A stretch of 64,000 nt of DNA from JADJPG01 sp964491875 (GTDB lineage Bacteria > Verrucomicrobiota > Verrucomicrobiia > Limisphaerales > JADJPG01), in assembly GCA_964491875.1 (NCBI GenBank), contig CAZBIC010000031.1, forward strand, positions 26,106 through 90,105, written 5' to 3'. How positions within the stretch are numbered: position 1 is the stretch's first letter; every line of letters begins with the position of its first letter. Of the stretch, positions 28,257 through 37,425 are shown in pieces. Position numbers and translations under genes: made by a program. The notes below the pieces were generated by a model. That model had not been told where the DNA came from. It saw only the letters and a list, made by a program, of their open reading frames with translations, and made no database searches.

Positions 28257-29648
28257 TCACTTCCCCTTCGCCGGCGCGAGTGCTGGATCGTCGAGGTCCA
28301 GACGGTAGAGCATTTGATTGTAGTTGTAGCGCGGCGTGGGGAACGGGCGGTCCGCGAACTCCGCCGTGTAGGTGCCCTCGAAAATGAGCACGGGGGAGTT
28401 CGCGTCGGTGAACTCCGGGTGCAGGCGCGGATTATAGAACGTGTAGTTGTCGTGCGAGAGAATCTTCACGGCCCGACCCCACGGTCCCGTCGGCGCGTCG
28501 GCTTCCGCATACCACAACTCGCCAAGGCGCGAGGGTTTGCCGCCGCTCTGCATGAACACCGTCACCCAACGCTGGCGAAAGCCGTTCCACGCAATGTGGC
28601 CGGTGTGCGGCTTCACCGGTTGACCGTCGCTGGCGGAGGTGAACGTCTTCTGCGGTTCCAGCACCTCCCATTTCGTCGCGTCCTGCCACGCCTCGAACGT
28701 CGCCGGGCAGCGGAGGAACGGCAACGGATTGCCGAAGAGCACCCAGTCGCGGCCCTGCGCATCCTTCCAGAACGCCGGATGGCCATCGGGCGAGGCGGGT
28801 TGTTTCGGCGACTGCCCGGTCTTCGTCCACAGCACACGCAGGCGATCGAATTCCTCGGTGCGTTCGTTCCAGACGCAGAGGCCGGATTCGTAGGCTTCGA
28901 GGTGGTTGCGCACCTTAATATAGGTGGCGCAAAGGTGCGGTGTGCCGTCCTTATCCGGCAGGCTCACATAGCCGCTGAGCCACGTAGGACCGGCCCCGGG
29001 CATCTTCGCGACGCCGCGCAGCTTGCCGTCCTTCGCGCGAAAGTAATCGAGCTTCAAGCGGAGCGGTGGCTGGAAGGATTCGAGCGGGCGAATCGTCGTC
29101 GTGGCGCTGCTCATGTCGAAGATGCCGAGCGGATAGTGCGGGAGTGTGGTGTCGCCCCAGGCCCAGAAGAGTTTTCCGCGATGCACGGCGTTCTGCACGC
29201 TGTCGCTGCCGAACACGCCGGACTCCGCCCATTCGAGTTCGCGCCCAAGCTTCTGGCTTTCCGCGAAGAGGCCCGCGCCGGTGGAGCGGCCTAGACGCTT
29301 CGCGATGATAGTGCGGTTCACTTCGACGCGCAGCGTGGCGCCAGGTTCGGGTTTCAAGCGCACGCCCCGCATGCCGAAGCCGTCGTTCTTCACTTCGTAG
29401 CCGTGCCCGATGACATCAAACCACACTTCGCGTCCCATGAGCTCCGGGGCATCGAGCGCGATGACGCCGGCGTTGTCCGAGACGAACGTGACATGGTGCG
29501 TGGTGCGGAGTTGCACGAGCGGCACCGGCCAGCCGTTCTGTTTGTCGACGACTTCAACGCGGCACGGTTCCACCGCGATGACCCGGAGCGTCGCACAAAG
29601 CACCACCGCCAGACCAACGAGGCAACGAAATACCGGGTTGGTTCTCAT
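28257..29648 (-). CDS. Exported protein, probable beta-propeller, function unknown
   Basis: A 463-residue protein with a signal peptide (VFRCLVGLAVVLCATLRVIA). The N-terminal 100 residues form a carboxypeptidase-regulatory-like sandwich (VEVVDKQNGWPVPLVQLRTT ... LRVEVNRTI). The remainder has propeller-type repeats: GKLFWAWGDTTLPHYPLGIF, WLSGYVSLPDKDGTPHLCAT, WVLFGNPLPFLRCPATFEAW, HIAWNGFRQRWVTVFMQSGG and GELWYAEADAPTGPWG. The last resembles blades of five-bladed glycosidase-like or DUF4185-type proteins. No catalytic set could be fixed. It ends a minus-strand run with tgt, whose stop lies six bases upstream of its start, so the two may be co-transcribed. Confidence 0.75.
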   Translation of the reverse strand: MRTNPVFRCLVGLAVVLCATLRVIAVEPCRVEVVDKQNGWPVPLVQLRTTHHVTFVSDNAGVIALDAPELMGREVWFDVIGHGYEVKNDGFGMRGVRLKPEPGATLRVEVNRTIIAKRLGRSTGAGLFAESQKLGRELEWAESGVFGSDSVQNAVHRGKLFWAWGDTTLPHYPLGIFDMSSATTTIRPLESFQPPLRLKLDYFRAKDGKLRGVAKMPGAGPTWLSGYVSLPDKDGTPHLCATYIKVRNHLEAYESGLCVWNERTEEFDRLRVLWTKTGQSPKQPASPDGHPAFWKDAQGRDWVLFGNPLPFLRCPATFEAWQDATKWEVLEPQKTFTSASDGQPVKPHTGHIAWNGFRQRWVTVFMQSGGKPSRLGELWYAEADAPTGPWGRAVKILSHDNYTFYNPRLHPEFTDANSPVLIFEGTYTAEFADRPFPTPRYNYNQMLYRLDLDDPALAPAKGK

Positions 29649-29654
29649 GGTGTC

Positions 29655-30812
29655 TCAGCGCGATTCGTCCACCGGCGGATGCGCACTGCGGCGCGCCGCC
29701 ATCACCTTCCGCGACGGAACGTAGCCTGCGATGAACTCGCGACGGAATTCGCCGAACGTTCCGGCCTGAAGATGCGCCCGCATGTCTTCCATCACTTTGA
29801 TGAACATGTGCGAGTTGTGAACGCTCAACATGCGCAGGCCGAGAATTTCATTTACGTTCAGCAGATGCCGGAGATACGCGCGCGTGAAGCGCTGGCACGC
29901 AAAGCAGGTGCAACCTTCCTCAATCGGACCCCAGTCGCGCTTGTAGGCGCCGCCTTTGAGTCCGATGGCTCCCTTGCGAGTGAACGCCGTGCCGTTGCGC
30001 GCGACACGAGTGGGCAGCACGCAGTCAAACATGTCGATGCCGCGGGCCACCAATTCGACGAGTTGGGCCGGAGTGCCGAGTCCCATCGCGTAGCGCGGTT
30101 GATCGGCGGGCAGGAACGGAGTCGTGGATTCCACCGCCTTCATCATTTCCGGTTCCGGCTCGCCGACGCTCACGCCGCCGACGGCGTAACCATCGAACTT
30201 TAGCTTTATAAGCGCCTTGGCGCATTCCTCGCGCATCTCCGCGTGGCTGCCGCCTTGCACGATGCCGAAGACCATCTGGCCAGGCGCACGCGGTTGCTCG
30301 CGGCATTCACCGGCCCAGCGAATGGTGCGTTCGACGGCAGCGCGAACTTCGCGGGCCGTGGCGGTGTGCGGAGGACAGTCGTCGAAGACCATCGCGATGT
30401 CCGAGCCGAGCACGCGCTGGATTTCCATCGATTCCTTCGGGCCGAGAAAGAGCAGCGAGCCATCGAGGTGCGAACGGAACTCAACGCCGTGCGCCTTGAT
30501 CTTGCGAATCTTCGCGAGGCTGAAGACCTGAAAGCCGCCGCTGTCGGTGAGGATGGGCTTCTTCCAATTGATGAAGCGATGAAGCCCGCCGGCTTCCGTA
30601 ATGATGTCGAGGCCGGGCCGGATGTAGAGATGGTAGGTGTTGCCGAGGATGATCTCGGTGTTCATCTCGTCGAGCTCACGAGGGTCCAGCGCCTTCACGC
30701 TGCCTTGAGTGCCCACGGGCATGAACACGGGCGTCTGGACGACGCCGTGCGCGGTGGTCAACCGGCCGAGTCGCGCACCGGAAGTCGTATCTGTCTTCAG
30801 CAATTCGAACAT
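29655..30812 (-). CDS. tgt: tRNA-guanine (queuine) transglycosylase
   Basis: A 385-residue enzyme exchanging guanine-34 for preQ1 in tRNAs with GUN anticodons. Seen: TPVFMPVGTQGSVKAL, ILGNTYHLYIRPG, ILTDSGGFQVFSL with the catalytic Asp, FDDCPPH, GGVSVGEP, the nucleophile segment FDCVLPTRVARNGTAFT, and the zinc site CTCFACQRFTRAYLRHL. Length fits bacterial TGT. The frame extends to 30893, but MFELLKTDT at 30812 is the canonical start. No queuosine biosynthesis genes are adjacent. The gene for a sensor kinase diverges 116 bp away. Confidence 0.97.
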   Translation of the reverse strand: MFELLKTDTTSGARLGRLTTAHGVVQTPVFMPVGTQGSVKALDPRELDEMNTEIILGNTYHLYIRPGLDIITEAGGLHRFINWKKPILTDSGGFQVFSLAKIRKIKAHGVEFRSHLDGSLLFLGPKESMEIQRVLGSDIAMVFDDCPPHTATAREVRAAVERTIRWAGECREQPRAPGQMVFGIVQGGSHAEMREECAKALIKLKFDGYAVGGVSVGEPEPEMMKAVESTTPFLPADQPRYAMGLGTPAQLVELVARGIDMFDCVLPTRVARNGTAFTRKGAIGLKGGAYKRDWGPIEEGCTCFACQRFTRAYLRHLLNVNEILGLRMLSVHNSHMFIKVMEDMRAHLQAGTFGEFRREFIAGYVPSRKVMAARRSAHPPVDESR

Positions 30813-30927
30813 GAGCGGAGCATTGAGCCACGAAGCCGCCGCGGAGAAAAGGCAAAGCTGCGGCAAGGCGCGGCGCGTTTTCAGGCTGGTCACTGGAATC
30901 GGCGGGAGCTAAAAAGCGCAGCACAGA

Positions 30928-33105
30928 ATGGCTGACGCGCCCATCACCAAGCGACTGCACCGGAGAATCATCCTCTACTCCACCGCCGGCATGTTCATCG
31001 TCGGCCTGGCGGTCGGTCTGGTCGGCGTGCTGCCCATGACGCAACAGCTTCGCGAGGCACAACGGCAGAATCTGCTGGTCGATCTCCAGCGGCAGACAGT
31101 GCAGATCGATCGCTTCATGAACCGGGCGCGGAACACCGCGGCGGGGACCGCGAACCGCACAAAGATTCGCGAAGCCTTCACCTCGTATCAGGGCGGTGAA
31201 TCGACTCTTGAACAGCTCACGAACTCGGTCCGGGCCTTCGTCGGAGAGTCGCTCGTCGTCGCGACGAATCTCGCCGGCGTGTATCTCTTCGACACGCAGA
31301 GCAACCTGCTGCTTCAGGTGGGCACCACGATCCCCACCAATCAGTGGCAGTGGCCAGAGCTGACCGGACGCGAGCCAAACTTCTCCTTCCCGTTTCGTCA
31401 CGAGAACGAAACCTACATCGCAGCGGGGGCAAACATTCTCGGCCCCGACCAGACACGCGTGGGCATTGCCATGACGTTGATCCGCACCCGGGCGTTGCGG
31501 CATATCATCGAGGACTATTCGCACCTGGGAAAGTCAGGCGAAACCATCATCGGATCGCGACAGAACAAGGCGTTGCCGATCTATTTCCCGATGCGGCCCT
31601 CGAGGAACGGGCAACCGCCTCCCGCCAGCCGGATCACCACCATCATGGAGGGACTTGAACGCGGCGAGCGCGGTCAGGAACTGTTCGAGCCGGATTCCAA
31701 ACTGGATAACACCATCATCATGGCCTGCGGCCCGGTGACTGGCGCGCCGTGGAGCGTGGTCGTGGCGATGAACGAGTCCGAGCTCTTCAGCGGCGTCAAT
31801 CGCACACTGCTCACCCTCAGCACGGTCATCCTCGCACTCATTGTCGCCGGTTCCATGGGCATGGTCGTGGTCCTGCGCCCGCTGGCGGGCCGGGTGATCC
31901 TCCACACGGACGAACTGGAAAGTCAGATCTACGAAAAGACCGCAGCCCTGAACACCGAACTGGCGGAACGAAAGCGGGCCGAGACCGTCGCGCGCGATTC
32001 CGAAGCGCTGTACCATTCGCTGGTCGACACGCTCCCGATCAACATTCTCCGCAAGGACCTTCGCGGACGCGTCACCTACGGCAACCGCGGCTACTGCGAG
32101 CGCATGGGCAAGCCGCTCAGCGAACTCCTCGGGCGCTCCGACTACGATCTGTTCCCCAAGGAACTCGCGAACAAATATCTCTCGGACGACGAGAAGGTCA
32201 TCCGCACCGGCGAGATGTTCGAGGACATCGAGGAACACCGCGGCAGCGACGGGAGAAAGTCCTACGTCCACGTGCTCAAGGCGCCGGTGCGCGACGCGCA
32301 GGGCAAGGTCGTCGGTACGCAGGTCATTTTCTGGGACGTCACCGCGCGCAAGCTCGCCGAGGAAGCGCTTGAGAAAACCGCCACCGACCTCGCCCGCTCG
32401 AACAAGGAGCTCGAACAATTCGCCTACGTGGCGTCGCACGACTTGCAGGAACCGCTCCGGATGATCACGAGCTACACGCAGCTGATCGGCCGCCGTTACA
32501 ACGACAAGCTCGATGACGATGCGAAGGAGTTCATGCGCTTCGCCGTCGACGGCGCGCTGCGCATGCAGCGGTTGATCCAGGGATTGCTCGAATACTCACG
32601 CGTCGGCACCAAGGGCAAACCGTTCGATCAAGTCGACTTCAACCAAGTCTTGGACGCCGCGCTCGCCAATCTCACCATCAGCGTCGAGGAGTCGAAGGCG
32701 CGCATCACCCGCGACACCCTGCCGATTGTGATGGGTGACTCCGTCCAACTGGTCCAGCTGCTCCAGAACTTGATCGGCAACGCGATCAAGTTCCACGGAC
32801 CGCAGCCGCCGCACATCCACATCTCGGCCAAACGACAACCGCGCGCCGCAGCCGCCGCGCTTGGCGGCGTGCCGTTTGAGTGGGTGTTCAGCGTGAGCGA
32901 CAACGGCATCGGGATTGAACCGCAGTACTTCGATCGCATCTTCGTCATCTTCCAGCGCCTGCACACGCAGGAGCAATACCCCGGCACCGGCATCGGACTG
33001 GCCATCTGCAAAAAGATCATCGAACGCCACGGCGGTCGCATCTGGCCGGAGTCGAAACCCGGCGAGGGCACCACCTTCTTCTTTGCCCTGCCGGCGCTTG
33101 ATTGA
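30928..33105 (+). CDS. Membrane sensor histidine kinase with extracytoplasmic domain and PAS domain
   Basis: A 725-residue kinase: TM1 at about 15-36, a Cache-like periplasmic sensor (about 37-285, including VYLFDTQSNLLLQVG and GAPWSVVVAMNESELF), TM2 at 290-315, a coiled coil, one PAS domain (350-475, DLRGRVTYGNRGYCERMGKP), and a transmitter of the phytochrome-like HisKA type (YVASHDLQEPLRMITSY, His at about 504; NLIGNAIKFHG; DNGIGIEPQYFDRIF; GTGIGLAICKKIIERHGG). It is an orphan kinase: purD follows 70 bp downstream and no regulator is near. The ligand is unknown. Confidence 0.93.
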   Translation: MADAPITKRLHRRIILYSTAGMFIVGLAVGLVGVLPMTQQLREAQRQNLLVDLQRQTVQIDRFMNRARNTAAGTANRTKIREAFTSYQGGESTLEQLTNSVRAFVGESLVVATNLAGVYLFDTQSNLLLQVGTTIPTNQWQWPELTGREPNFSFPFRHENETYIAAGANILGPDQTRVGIAMTLIRTRALRHIIEDYSHLGKSGETIIGSRQNKALPIYFPMRPSRNGQPPPASRITTIMEGLERGERGQELFEPDSKLDNTIIMACGPVTGAPWSVVVAMNESELFSGVNRTLLTLSTVILALIVAGSMGMVVVLRPLAGRVILHTDELESQIYEKTAALNTELAERKRAETVARDSEALYHSLVDTLPINILRKDLRGRVTYGNRGYCERMGKPLSELLGRSDYDLFPKELANKYLSDDEKVIRTGEMFEDIEEHRGSDGRKSYVHVLKAPVRDAQGKVVGTQVIFWDVTARKLAEEALEKTATDLARSNKELEQFAYVASHDLQEPLRMITSYTQLIGRRYNDKLDDDAKEFMRFAVDGALRMQRLIQGLLEYSRVGTKGKPFDQVDFNQVLDAALANLTISVEESKARITRDTLPIVMGDSVQLVQLLQNLIGNAIKFHGPQPPHIHISAKRQPRAAAAALGGVPFEWVFSVSDNGIGIEPQYFDRIFVIFQRLHTQEQYPGTGIGLAICKKIIERHGGRIWPESKPGEGTTFFFALPALD

Positions 33106-33174
33106 ACGCTCGCCGCCCGGGCGACGACATAATGCTTTCCCGCCGAGACGGGTTCCTGATTCAATCCGCGCGCA

Positions 33175-34467
33175 ATGAAAGTTCTCGTTCTTGGTTCCGG
33201 CGGCCGTGAGCACGCCCTCGTTTGGAAACTCGCCCAGTCTCCGCACATCACGCAGATGTGGTGCGCACCGGGCAACGCCGGCATCGCCGGGGAACGTCTC
33301 ACCAAGAACGGCTCGCTCGTCGAATACGTGAACATCAGCGCGGAGGATTTGCCGAAGCTGCTCGCCTTCGCGAAGGAGAAGCAGATCGACTTCACCGTGG
33401 TGGGACCAGACGGATCGCTGGGATTGGGCGTCGTTGATTTATTCCAGGCGAATGGGCTTCGCATCTGGGGTCCAACACAAAAGGCCGCGCAATTCGAGGC
33501 GTCGAAGGTTTACTCGCAGGACTTCATGGAACGCCACGGCATTCCCACCGCACGGTCCGGCACCTTCGTCGACACCGCCGCCGCGAAGAGATTCGCGGGA
33601 TCACTGAACGGTCGCTGCGCCGTGAAGGCGGACGGGCTCGCGCTCGGCAAAGGTGTCCTGATGTGCCAGAGCGTTGAGGAGTCGAACAAAGCCATCGACG
33701 AAATCCTCGTCAGCAAAGCCTTTGGCAGCGCCGGCGCGCGCATCGTGATTCAGGAGTTTCTCGAAGGGATGGAGATTTCCCTCCATGCCCTGTGCGACGG
33801 CAAGACGGCGAAACTCTTTCCCACGTCGCAGGATCACAAGCGCGCGCTTGACGGCGACCACGGCTTGAACACGGGCGGCATGGGCACGTATTCCCCTGCT
33901 CCGTTCCTGACCGACGCCGAGCTGGCCGACGTCGGAGCGAAGATTCTCAATCCCTGGCTGAAAGGCTGCGCGGCGGACGGAATCGACTTTCGCGGGCTGC
34001 TGTATCCGGGCGTCATGCTAACCAAGGACGGACCGAAGGTGATCGAGTTCAACGCGCGCTTCGGCGATCCGGAAACACAGATTTATCTTACCCGACTGAA
34101 GAACGATCTCGTCGAACTACTCTCTGCCAGCGTCGATGGCACGCTCGACAAAGTGACCTTGGAATGGAGCCCGATGGCGTCCGTTTGTGTGGTGATGGCC
34201 TCCGGCGGTTATCCCGGTTCGTATGCGAAGGGAAAAGTCATCCAAGGACTCGCGGAGGCGAATTCAATGCCGAACACGAAGGTCTTCCACGCTGGAACGG
34301 CCCAGGCCGGCGATCAAATCGTGACGAGCGGCGGACGCGTGCTCGGCGTGACGGCTTGGGCGGCAAATCTCTCAGCCGCGCGCGACGCGGCGTATCGTGC
34401 CGTGGAGAAAATTAGTTTCGAAGGCGCACACTTCCGTCGCGACATCGCGGCGAAAGCGCTGCGCTGA
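33175..34467 (+). CDS. purD: Phosphoribosylamine-glycine ligase (GAR synthetase)
   Basis: A 430-residue ATP-grasp enzyme catalysing step two of de novo purine synthesis. Diagnostic segments: MKVLVLGSGGREHALVWKLA, GPDGSLGLGVVDLF, KVYSQDFMERHGIPTA, CAVKADGLALGKGVLMC, the A-loop DHKRALDGDHGLNTGGMGTY, and VIEFNARFGDPETQ with metal-ligating Glu/Asn. Length is standard (E. coli 429). It stands apart from purA (35987-37255, opposite strand), so purine genes are scattered in this genome. Confidence 0.97.
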   Translation: MKVLVLGSGGREHALVWKLAQSPHITQMWCAPGNAGIAGERLTKNGSLVEYVNISAEDLPKLLAFAKEKQIDFTVVGPDGSLGLGVVDLFQANGLRIWGPTQKAAQFEASKVYSQDFMERHGIPTARSGTFVDTAAAKRFAGSLNGRCAVKADGLALGKGVLMCQSVEESNKAIDEILVSKAFGSAGARIVIQEFLEGMEISLHALCDGKTAKLFPTSQDHKRALDGDHGLNTGGMGTYSPAPFLTDAELADVGAKILNPWLKGCAADGIDFRGLLYPGVMLTKDGPKVIEFNARFGDPETQIYLTRLKNDLVELLSASVDGTLDKVTLEWSPMASVCVVMASGGYPGSYAKGKVIQGLAEANSMPNTKVFHAGTAQAGDQIVTSGGRVLGVTAWAANLSAARDAAYRAVEKISFEGAHFRRDIAAKALR

Positions 34468-34469
34468 AA

Positions 34470-35129
34470 TCACTGCAGGCCCTTGACGAACTCGTCGGCC
34501 TTGGCGATCGACTGGTTCATCTGCGTGATCAACTTCGTGATGTCGCTCTGGATGCTGGTCGCCTCGCTCTTGAGTGACGCGATGGCCTGTGCGTTCAGGC
34601 TGTGCTTGAGCGCGAGCACGTAGTCTTTGAACTGCGTAAGCACCGGCCCCATGGTCGACTCCGCCTTCTTCAACGCCGCCTGCAATTCCTGGTAGCGTTG
34701 CTTGGTCAATCGGAGCTGTTCCTTGCTCGCCGACTGGAGGCTCGGCGTGTTGATCTGCGCGATTTCGTTTTCCCACTCCGAGAACAAATCCACGGCGACG
34801 GATTCCATGTCACGAATGCGCTTGCGAACAGACTCGGCCTTCGTGTTGCAATCATCGTAGTCGGTCTTCAGGTTTTTGTACGCCTGCTCCAGCTGACCAC
34901 CGTCGAAGCCGGTCATCTCCTTGAGGCGTGTCATCGCGTCCTTGAACTGTTCGCCCGCCTCCTTCTGCTCGTCGCGCGCAGCCACCACACGTTTCTTGAG
35001 CAAGTCGCGCTTCTCGACGCCGAACTTCTCCATCGCGGCGTAATAAGTGGTCTTACATCCGGCGCCCACGAGACAAGTGACCGCGAGGGCAAGCAGCAGC
35101 GAACGGAGAAGATTCAATTTCGTCGTCAT
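34470..35129 (-). CDS. DUF2959 family lipoprotein
   Basis: A 219-residue protein starting MTTKLNLLRSLLLALAVTCLVGAGC, with lipobox VGAGC, so probably anchored in a membrane by lipid. The mature part begins KTTYYAAMEKFGVEKRDLLKKRV, characteristic of DUF2959, and is almost entirely helical/coiled coil (QFKDAMTRLKEMTGFDGG, VRKRIRDMESVAVDLFSEWE). Function is unknown; the family is widespread in Gram-negatives. The start at 35129 is used; the longer frame to 35216 lacks a signal peptide and overlaps uppS. Its stop is two bases from the convergent purD stop. Confidence 0.85.
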   Translation of the reverse strand: MTTKLNLLRSLLLALAVTCLVGAGCKTTYYAAMEKFGVEKRDLLKKRVVAARDEQKEAGEQFKDAMTRLKEMTGFDGGQLEQAYKNLKTDYDDCNTKAESVRKRIRDMESVAVDLFSEWENEIAQINTPSLQSASKEQLRLTKQRYQELQAALKKAESTMGPVLTQFKDYVLALKHSLNAQAIASLKSEATSIQSDITKLITQMNQSIAKADEFVKGLQ

Positions 35130-35212
35130 GTTCAGATAATAGAAGTGATGAGCCCGAATGCCAAACCCCGATTCTGCGCGGGCTGCCGGCGTCCAGCCTG
35201 GAACACGCTGGC

Positions 35213-35950
35213 TCACAGCCCACCGAACCGGCGGTGCCGGCGGGCGTATTCTTCCAAGGCTTCAAGGAACTGCGGCTTGCGGAAATCCGGCCACAGCGTC
35301 GGCGTGACGACCAGTTCCGCGTAGGAAATCTGCCAGAGCAGGAAGTTGCTGACGCGCATTTCGCCGCTGGTGCGGACCAGCAGATCGGGATCAGGAAAAT
35401 GGCGCGTGTAGAGATGCTGGGCAATGACTTGTTCGTTGATCTCCTCCGGTTCGAGCCGCCCTGCCTTCACCTTGGCCGCAATGTCCCGGACGGCTTCAAT
35501 GATCTCGGTCCGACCGCCGTAGCTCAGCGCGAGGATCAGCGTCAGTCCGTTGTTCTTCGCCAGCGCCGCCTTGGTCTTTTCGAGCTGCTCCTGCACAAAC
35601 TCCGGCAGCCGATAAATCTGGCCGATGACTTCCAGCCGAACGTTATTCCGGTTCAGCTCGCCGATCTCGTTCTTGAGATAACGGGCGAGATACTTCATCA
35701 GCGTGTCAACTTCATCCTTGGGACGGCTCCAGTTCTCCACCGAGAACGCGTAGAGCGTGAGATATTTCACGCCCGCCTCGCCCGCCGCGCGCACAATGTT
35801 GCGCACCGACTCCGCGCCCTGCCGGTGTCCTTCGACTCGCGGGAGATGACGCTGCTTCGCCCAGCGCCCATTGCCATCCATGATGATGGCGACGTGAGCC
35901 GGAACGTTGGCCTTGCCCTGGGCGCTGAGTTGCGAAGCCGGTGTGCTCAT
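35213..35950 (-). CDS. uppS: Isoprenyl transferase (undecaprenyl diphosphate synthase)
   Basis: A 245-residue cis-prenyltransferase adding isopentenyl units to farnesyl-PP to make the lipid carrier for peptidoglycan and O-antigen. Key motifs: HVAIIMDGNGRWAKQR with the catalytic Asp and the pyrophosphate-binding segment, LTLYAFSVENWSRP, LALSYGGRTEIIEAVR, and DLLVRTSGEMRVSNFLLWQ with SYAEL...TLWPDF. Length matches the family. It sits between purA (36 bp upstream) and the DUF2959 gene on the same strand, so co-transcription from purA is plausible. Confidence 0.97.
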   Translation of the reverse strand: MSTPASQLSAQGKANVPAHVAIIMDGNGRWAKQRHLPRVEGHRQGAESVRNIVRAAGEAGVKYLTLYAFSVENWSRPKDEVDTLMKYLARYLKNEIGELNRNNVRLEVIGQIYRLPEFVQEQLEKTKAALAKNNGLTLILALSYGGRTEIIEAVRDIAAKVKAGRLEPEEINEQVIAQHLYTRHFPDPDLLVRTSGEMRVSNFLLWQISYAELVVTPTLWPDFRKPQFLEALEEYARRHRRFGGL

Positions 35951-35986
35951 GCCTTTGCCTTCGCGACTCAGGAAGCGCTCACGCGT

Positions 35987-37255
35987 TTACAGCATGATGG
36001 TTTGCTCGCGCGCCGGTCCAACAGACACGATTGCGAGCTTTGCCTGGGTGAGTTCCGCCAACGCCTGAAGATAGGCGCGAGCACGAGGCGGAAGATCCTT
36101 CCAGCGACGCGCCTTGGTGGTGGAGACCTTCCAGCCGGGGAAATCGACATAAACTGGCTCGCAACGCGCCAGCACTTCCACGTCGTTAGGGATGTAATCG
36201 AGGGTCTTGTTTCCGACCCGATAGCCAACGCACACGCGGATCACTTCGAGCGTGTCCAGCCCATCAACGTTCGTTACCGCCAAATCGTCGATGCCGTTGA
36301 CCATCGTCGCGTGACGCGTGGCCACGGAGTCGAACCAGCCGCAGCGGCGCGCGCGTCCCGTGGTGGAGCCAAACTCGCGTCCCATGCCGTGCAGCATGTC
36401 GGCGATTTCGGAATTCTCCGACGGCAACGGGCCTTCGCCCACGCGAGTCGTGTAAGCCTTCATCACGCCCATCACGCGGTCCATGCGATGCGGTGCGACA
36501 CCAGAACCGGTGCACGCGCCACCCGCCGTGGTGTTCGAGGATGTCACATACGGATACGTGCCGTGATCGATGTCGAGGAACGTGCCTTGCGCGCCTTCGA
36601 ACAAAATATCCTTCTGCTTCTGCATCGCCTTGTGCAGATAAACGACCGTGTTCGCCACGAACGGCTTGAGCTTGTCGCCCGCCGCGCGGTAGGCGTCGTG
36701 AACTTTCTTGAACGACAGCGGTTTCGCTCCGAAGGCTTTGAGCACTTCGTTGTTCTCTTTGATCTTAATCTTCAGCTTCTCCTCAAAGCGCACCGGATTG
36801 ATCAAATCGATCATGCGCAGGCCGACTCGCGCCGCCTTGTCGCCGTAGGCCGGGCCGATGCCGCGTTTGGTGGTGCCGATCTTGTTCTTGCCCTTGAGAA
36901 TCTCGCGTTGCTCATCGAGCTCGCGGTGATACGGGAGGACGAGATGCGCGGTTTCGCTGATGAGCAGGTTTTCCTGCACCTTCACGCCGATCTTGGCCAG
37001 CCCCTCGATCTCGCCCACCAGTCCGACGGGGTCGATCACCACGCCGTTGCCGATGACGCACACCTTGCTCTTGCGAAGGATGCCGGATGGAATGAGGTGA
37101 AGGACGTACTTGGTCTTGCCAATGTAGACGGTGTGCCCGGCGTTGTTGCCGCCCTGCGTGCGGACGACAATGTCCGCCTGCTCCGTCAGCACGTCGATAA
37201 TCTTGCCTTTGCCCTCATCGCCCCACTGGGCGCCCACGAGAATTGTATTGGCCAT
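35987..37255 (-). CDS. purA: Adenylosuccinate synthetase
   Basis: A 422-residue GTP-dependent enzyme joining IMP and aspartate, the first committed step to AMP. Motifs: ILVGAQWGDEGKGKIIDVLT with the P-loop-like GDEGKGK and catalytic Asp, GNNAGHTVY with catalytic His, GTTKRGIGPAYGDKAARVGL, LFEGAQGTFLDIDHGTYPYV, GRARRCGWFDSVA, and the base-recognition segment at the C-terminus. Length is typical. A terminator for the upstream cytochrome gene lies 25-55 bp before its start, so purA needs its own promoter in that gap. Confidence 0.97.
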   Translation of the reverse strand: MANTILVGAQWGDEGKGKIIDVLTEQADIVVRTQGGNNAGHTVYIGKTKYVLHLIPSGILRKSKVCVIGNGVVIDPVGLVGEIEGLAKIGVKVQENLLISETAHLVLPYHRELDEQREILKGKNKIGTTKRGIGPAYGDKAARVGLRMIDLINPVRFEEKLKIKIKENNEVLKAFGAKPLSFKKVHDAYRAAGDKLKPFVANTVVYLHKAMQKQKDILFEGAQGTFLDIDHGTYPYVTSSNTTAGGACTGSGVAPHRMDRVMGVMKAYTTRVGEGPLPSENSEIADMLHGMGREFGSTTGRARRCGWFDSVATRHATMVNGIDDLAVTNVDGLDTLEVIRVCVGYRVGNKTLDYIPNDVEVLARCEPVYVDFPGWKVSTTKARRWKDLPPRARAYLQALAELTQAKLAIVSVGPAREQTIML

Positions 37256-37280
37256 AGTTTGGTGTCGCTATCGCGAGAAA

Positions 37281-37308
37281 TAAAAATCCCCGAAGTGCAA
37301 ATTCGGGG
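37281..37308 (-). terminator. Rho-independent terminator after the cytochrome-LRR gene
   Basis: Read on the minus strand, CCCCGAA, a seven-base loop and TTCGGGG form a perfect 7-bp stem immediately followed by ATTTTTATTT. It lies 118 bp past the stop of the gene at 37426 and before purA, on the strand of both. Confidence 0.8.
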
Positions 37309-37425
37309 CGTTCACGCTTTTTGCGGGCAGAACGTAAGGAATCCCCCGCCGAAGTGTCAACCACGCGTTTGAACGGCGGCCGCCGGTTATTTGGCCGGCG
37401 ACCGCTAAAATCCAATCACGCGGCG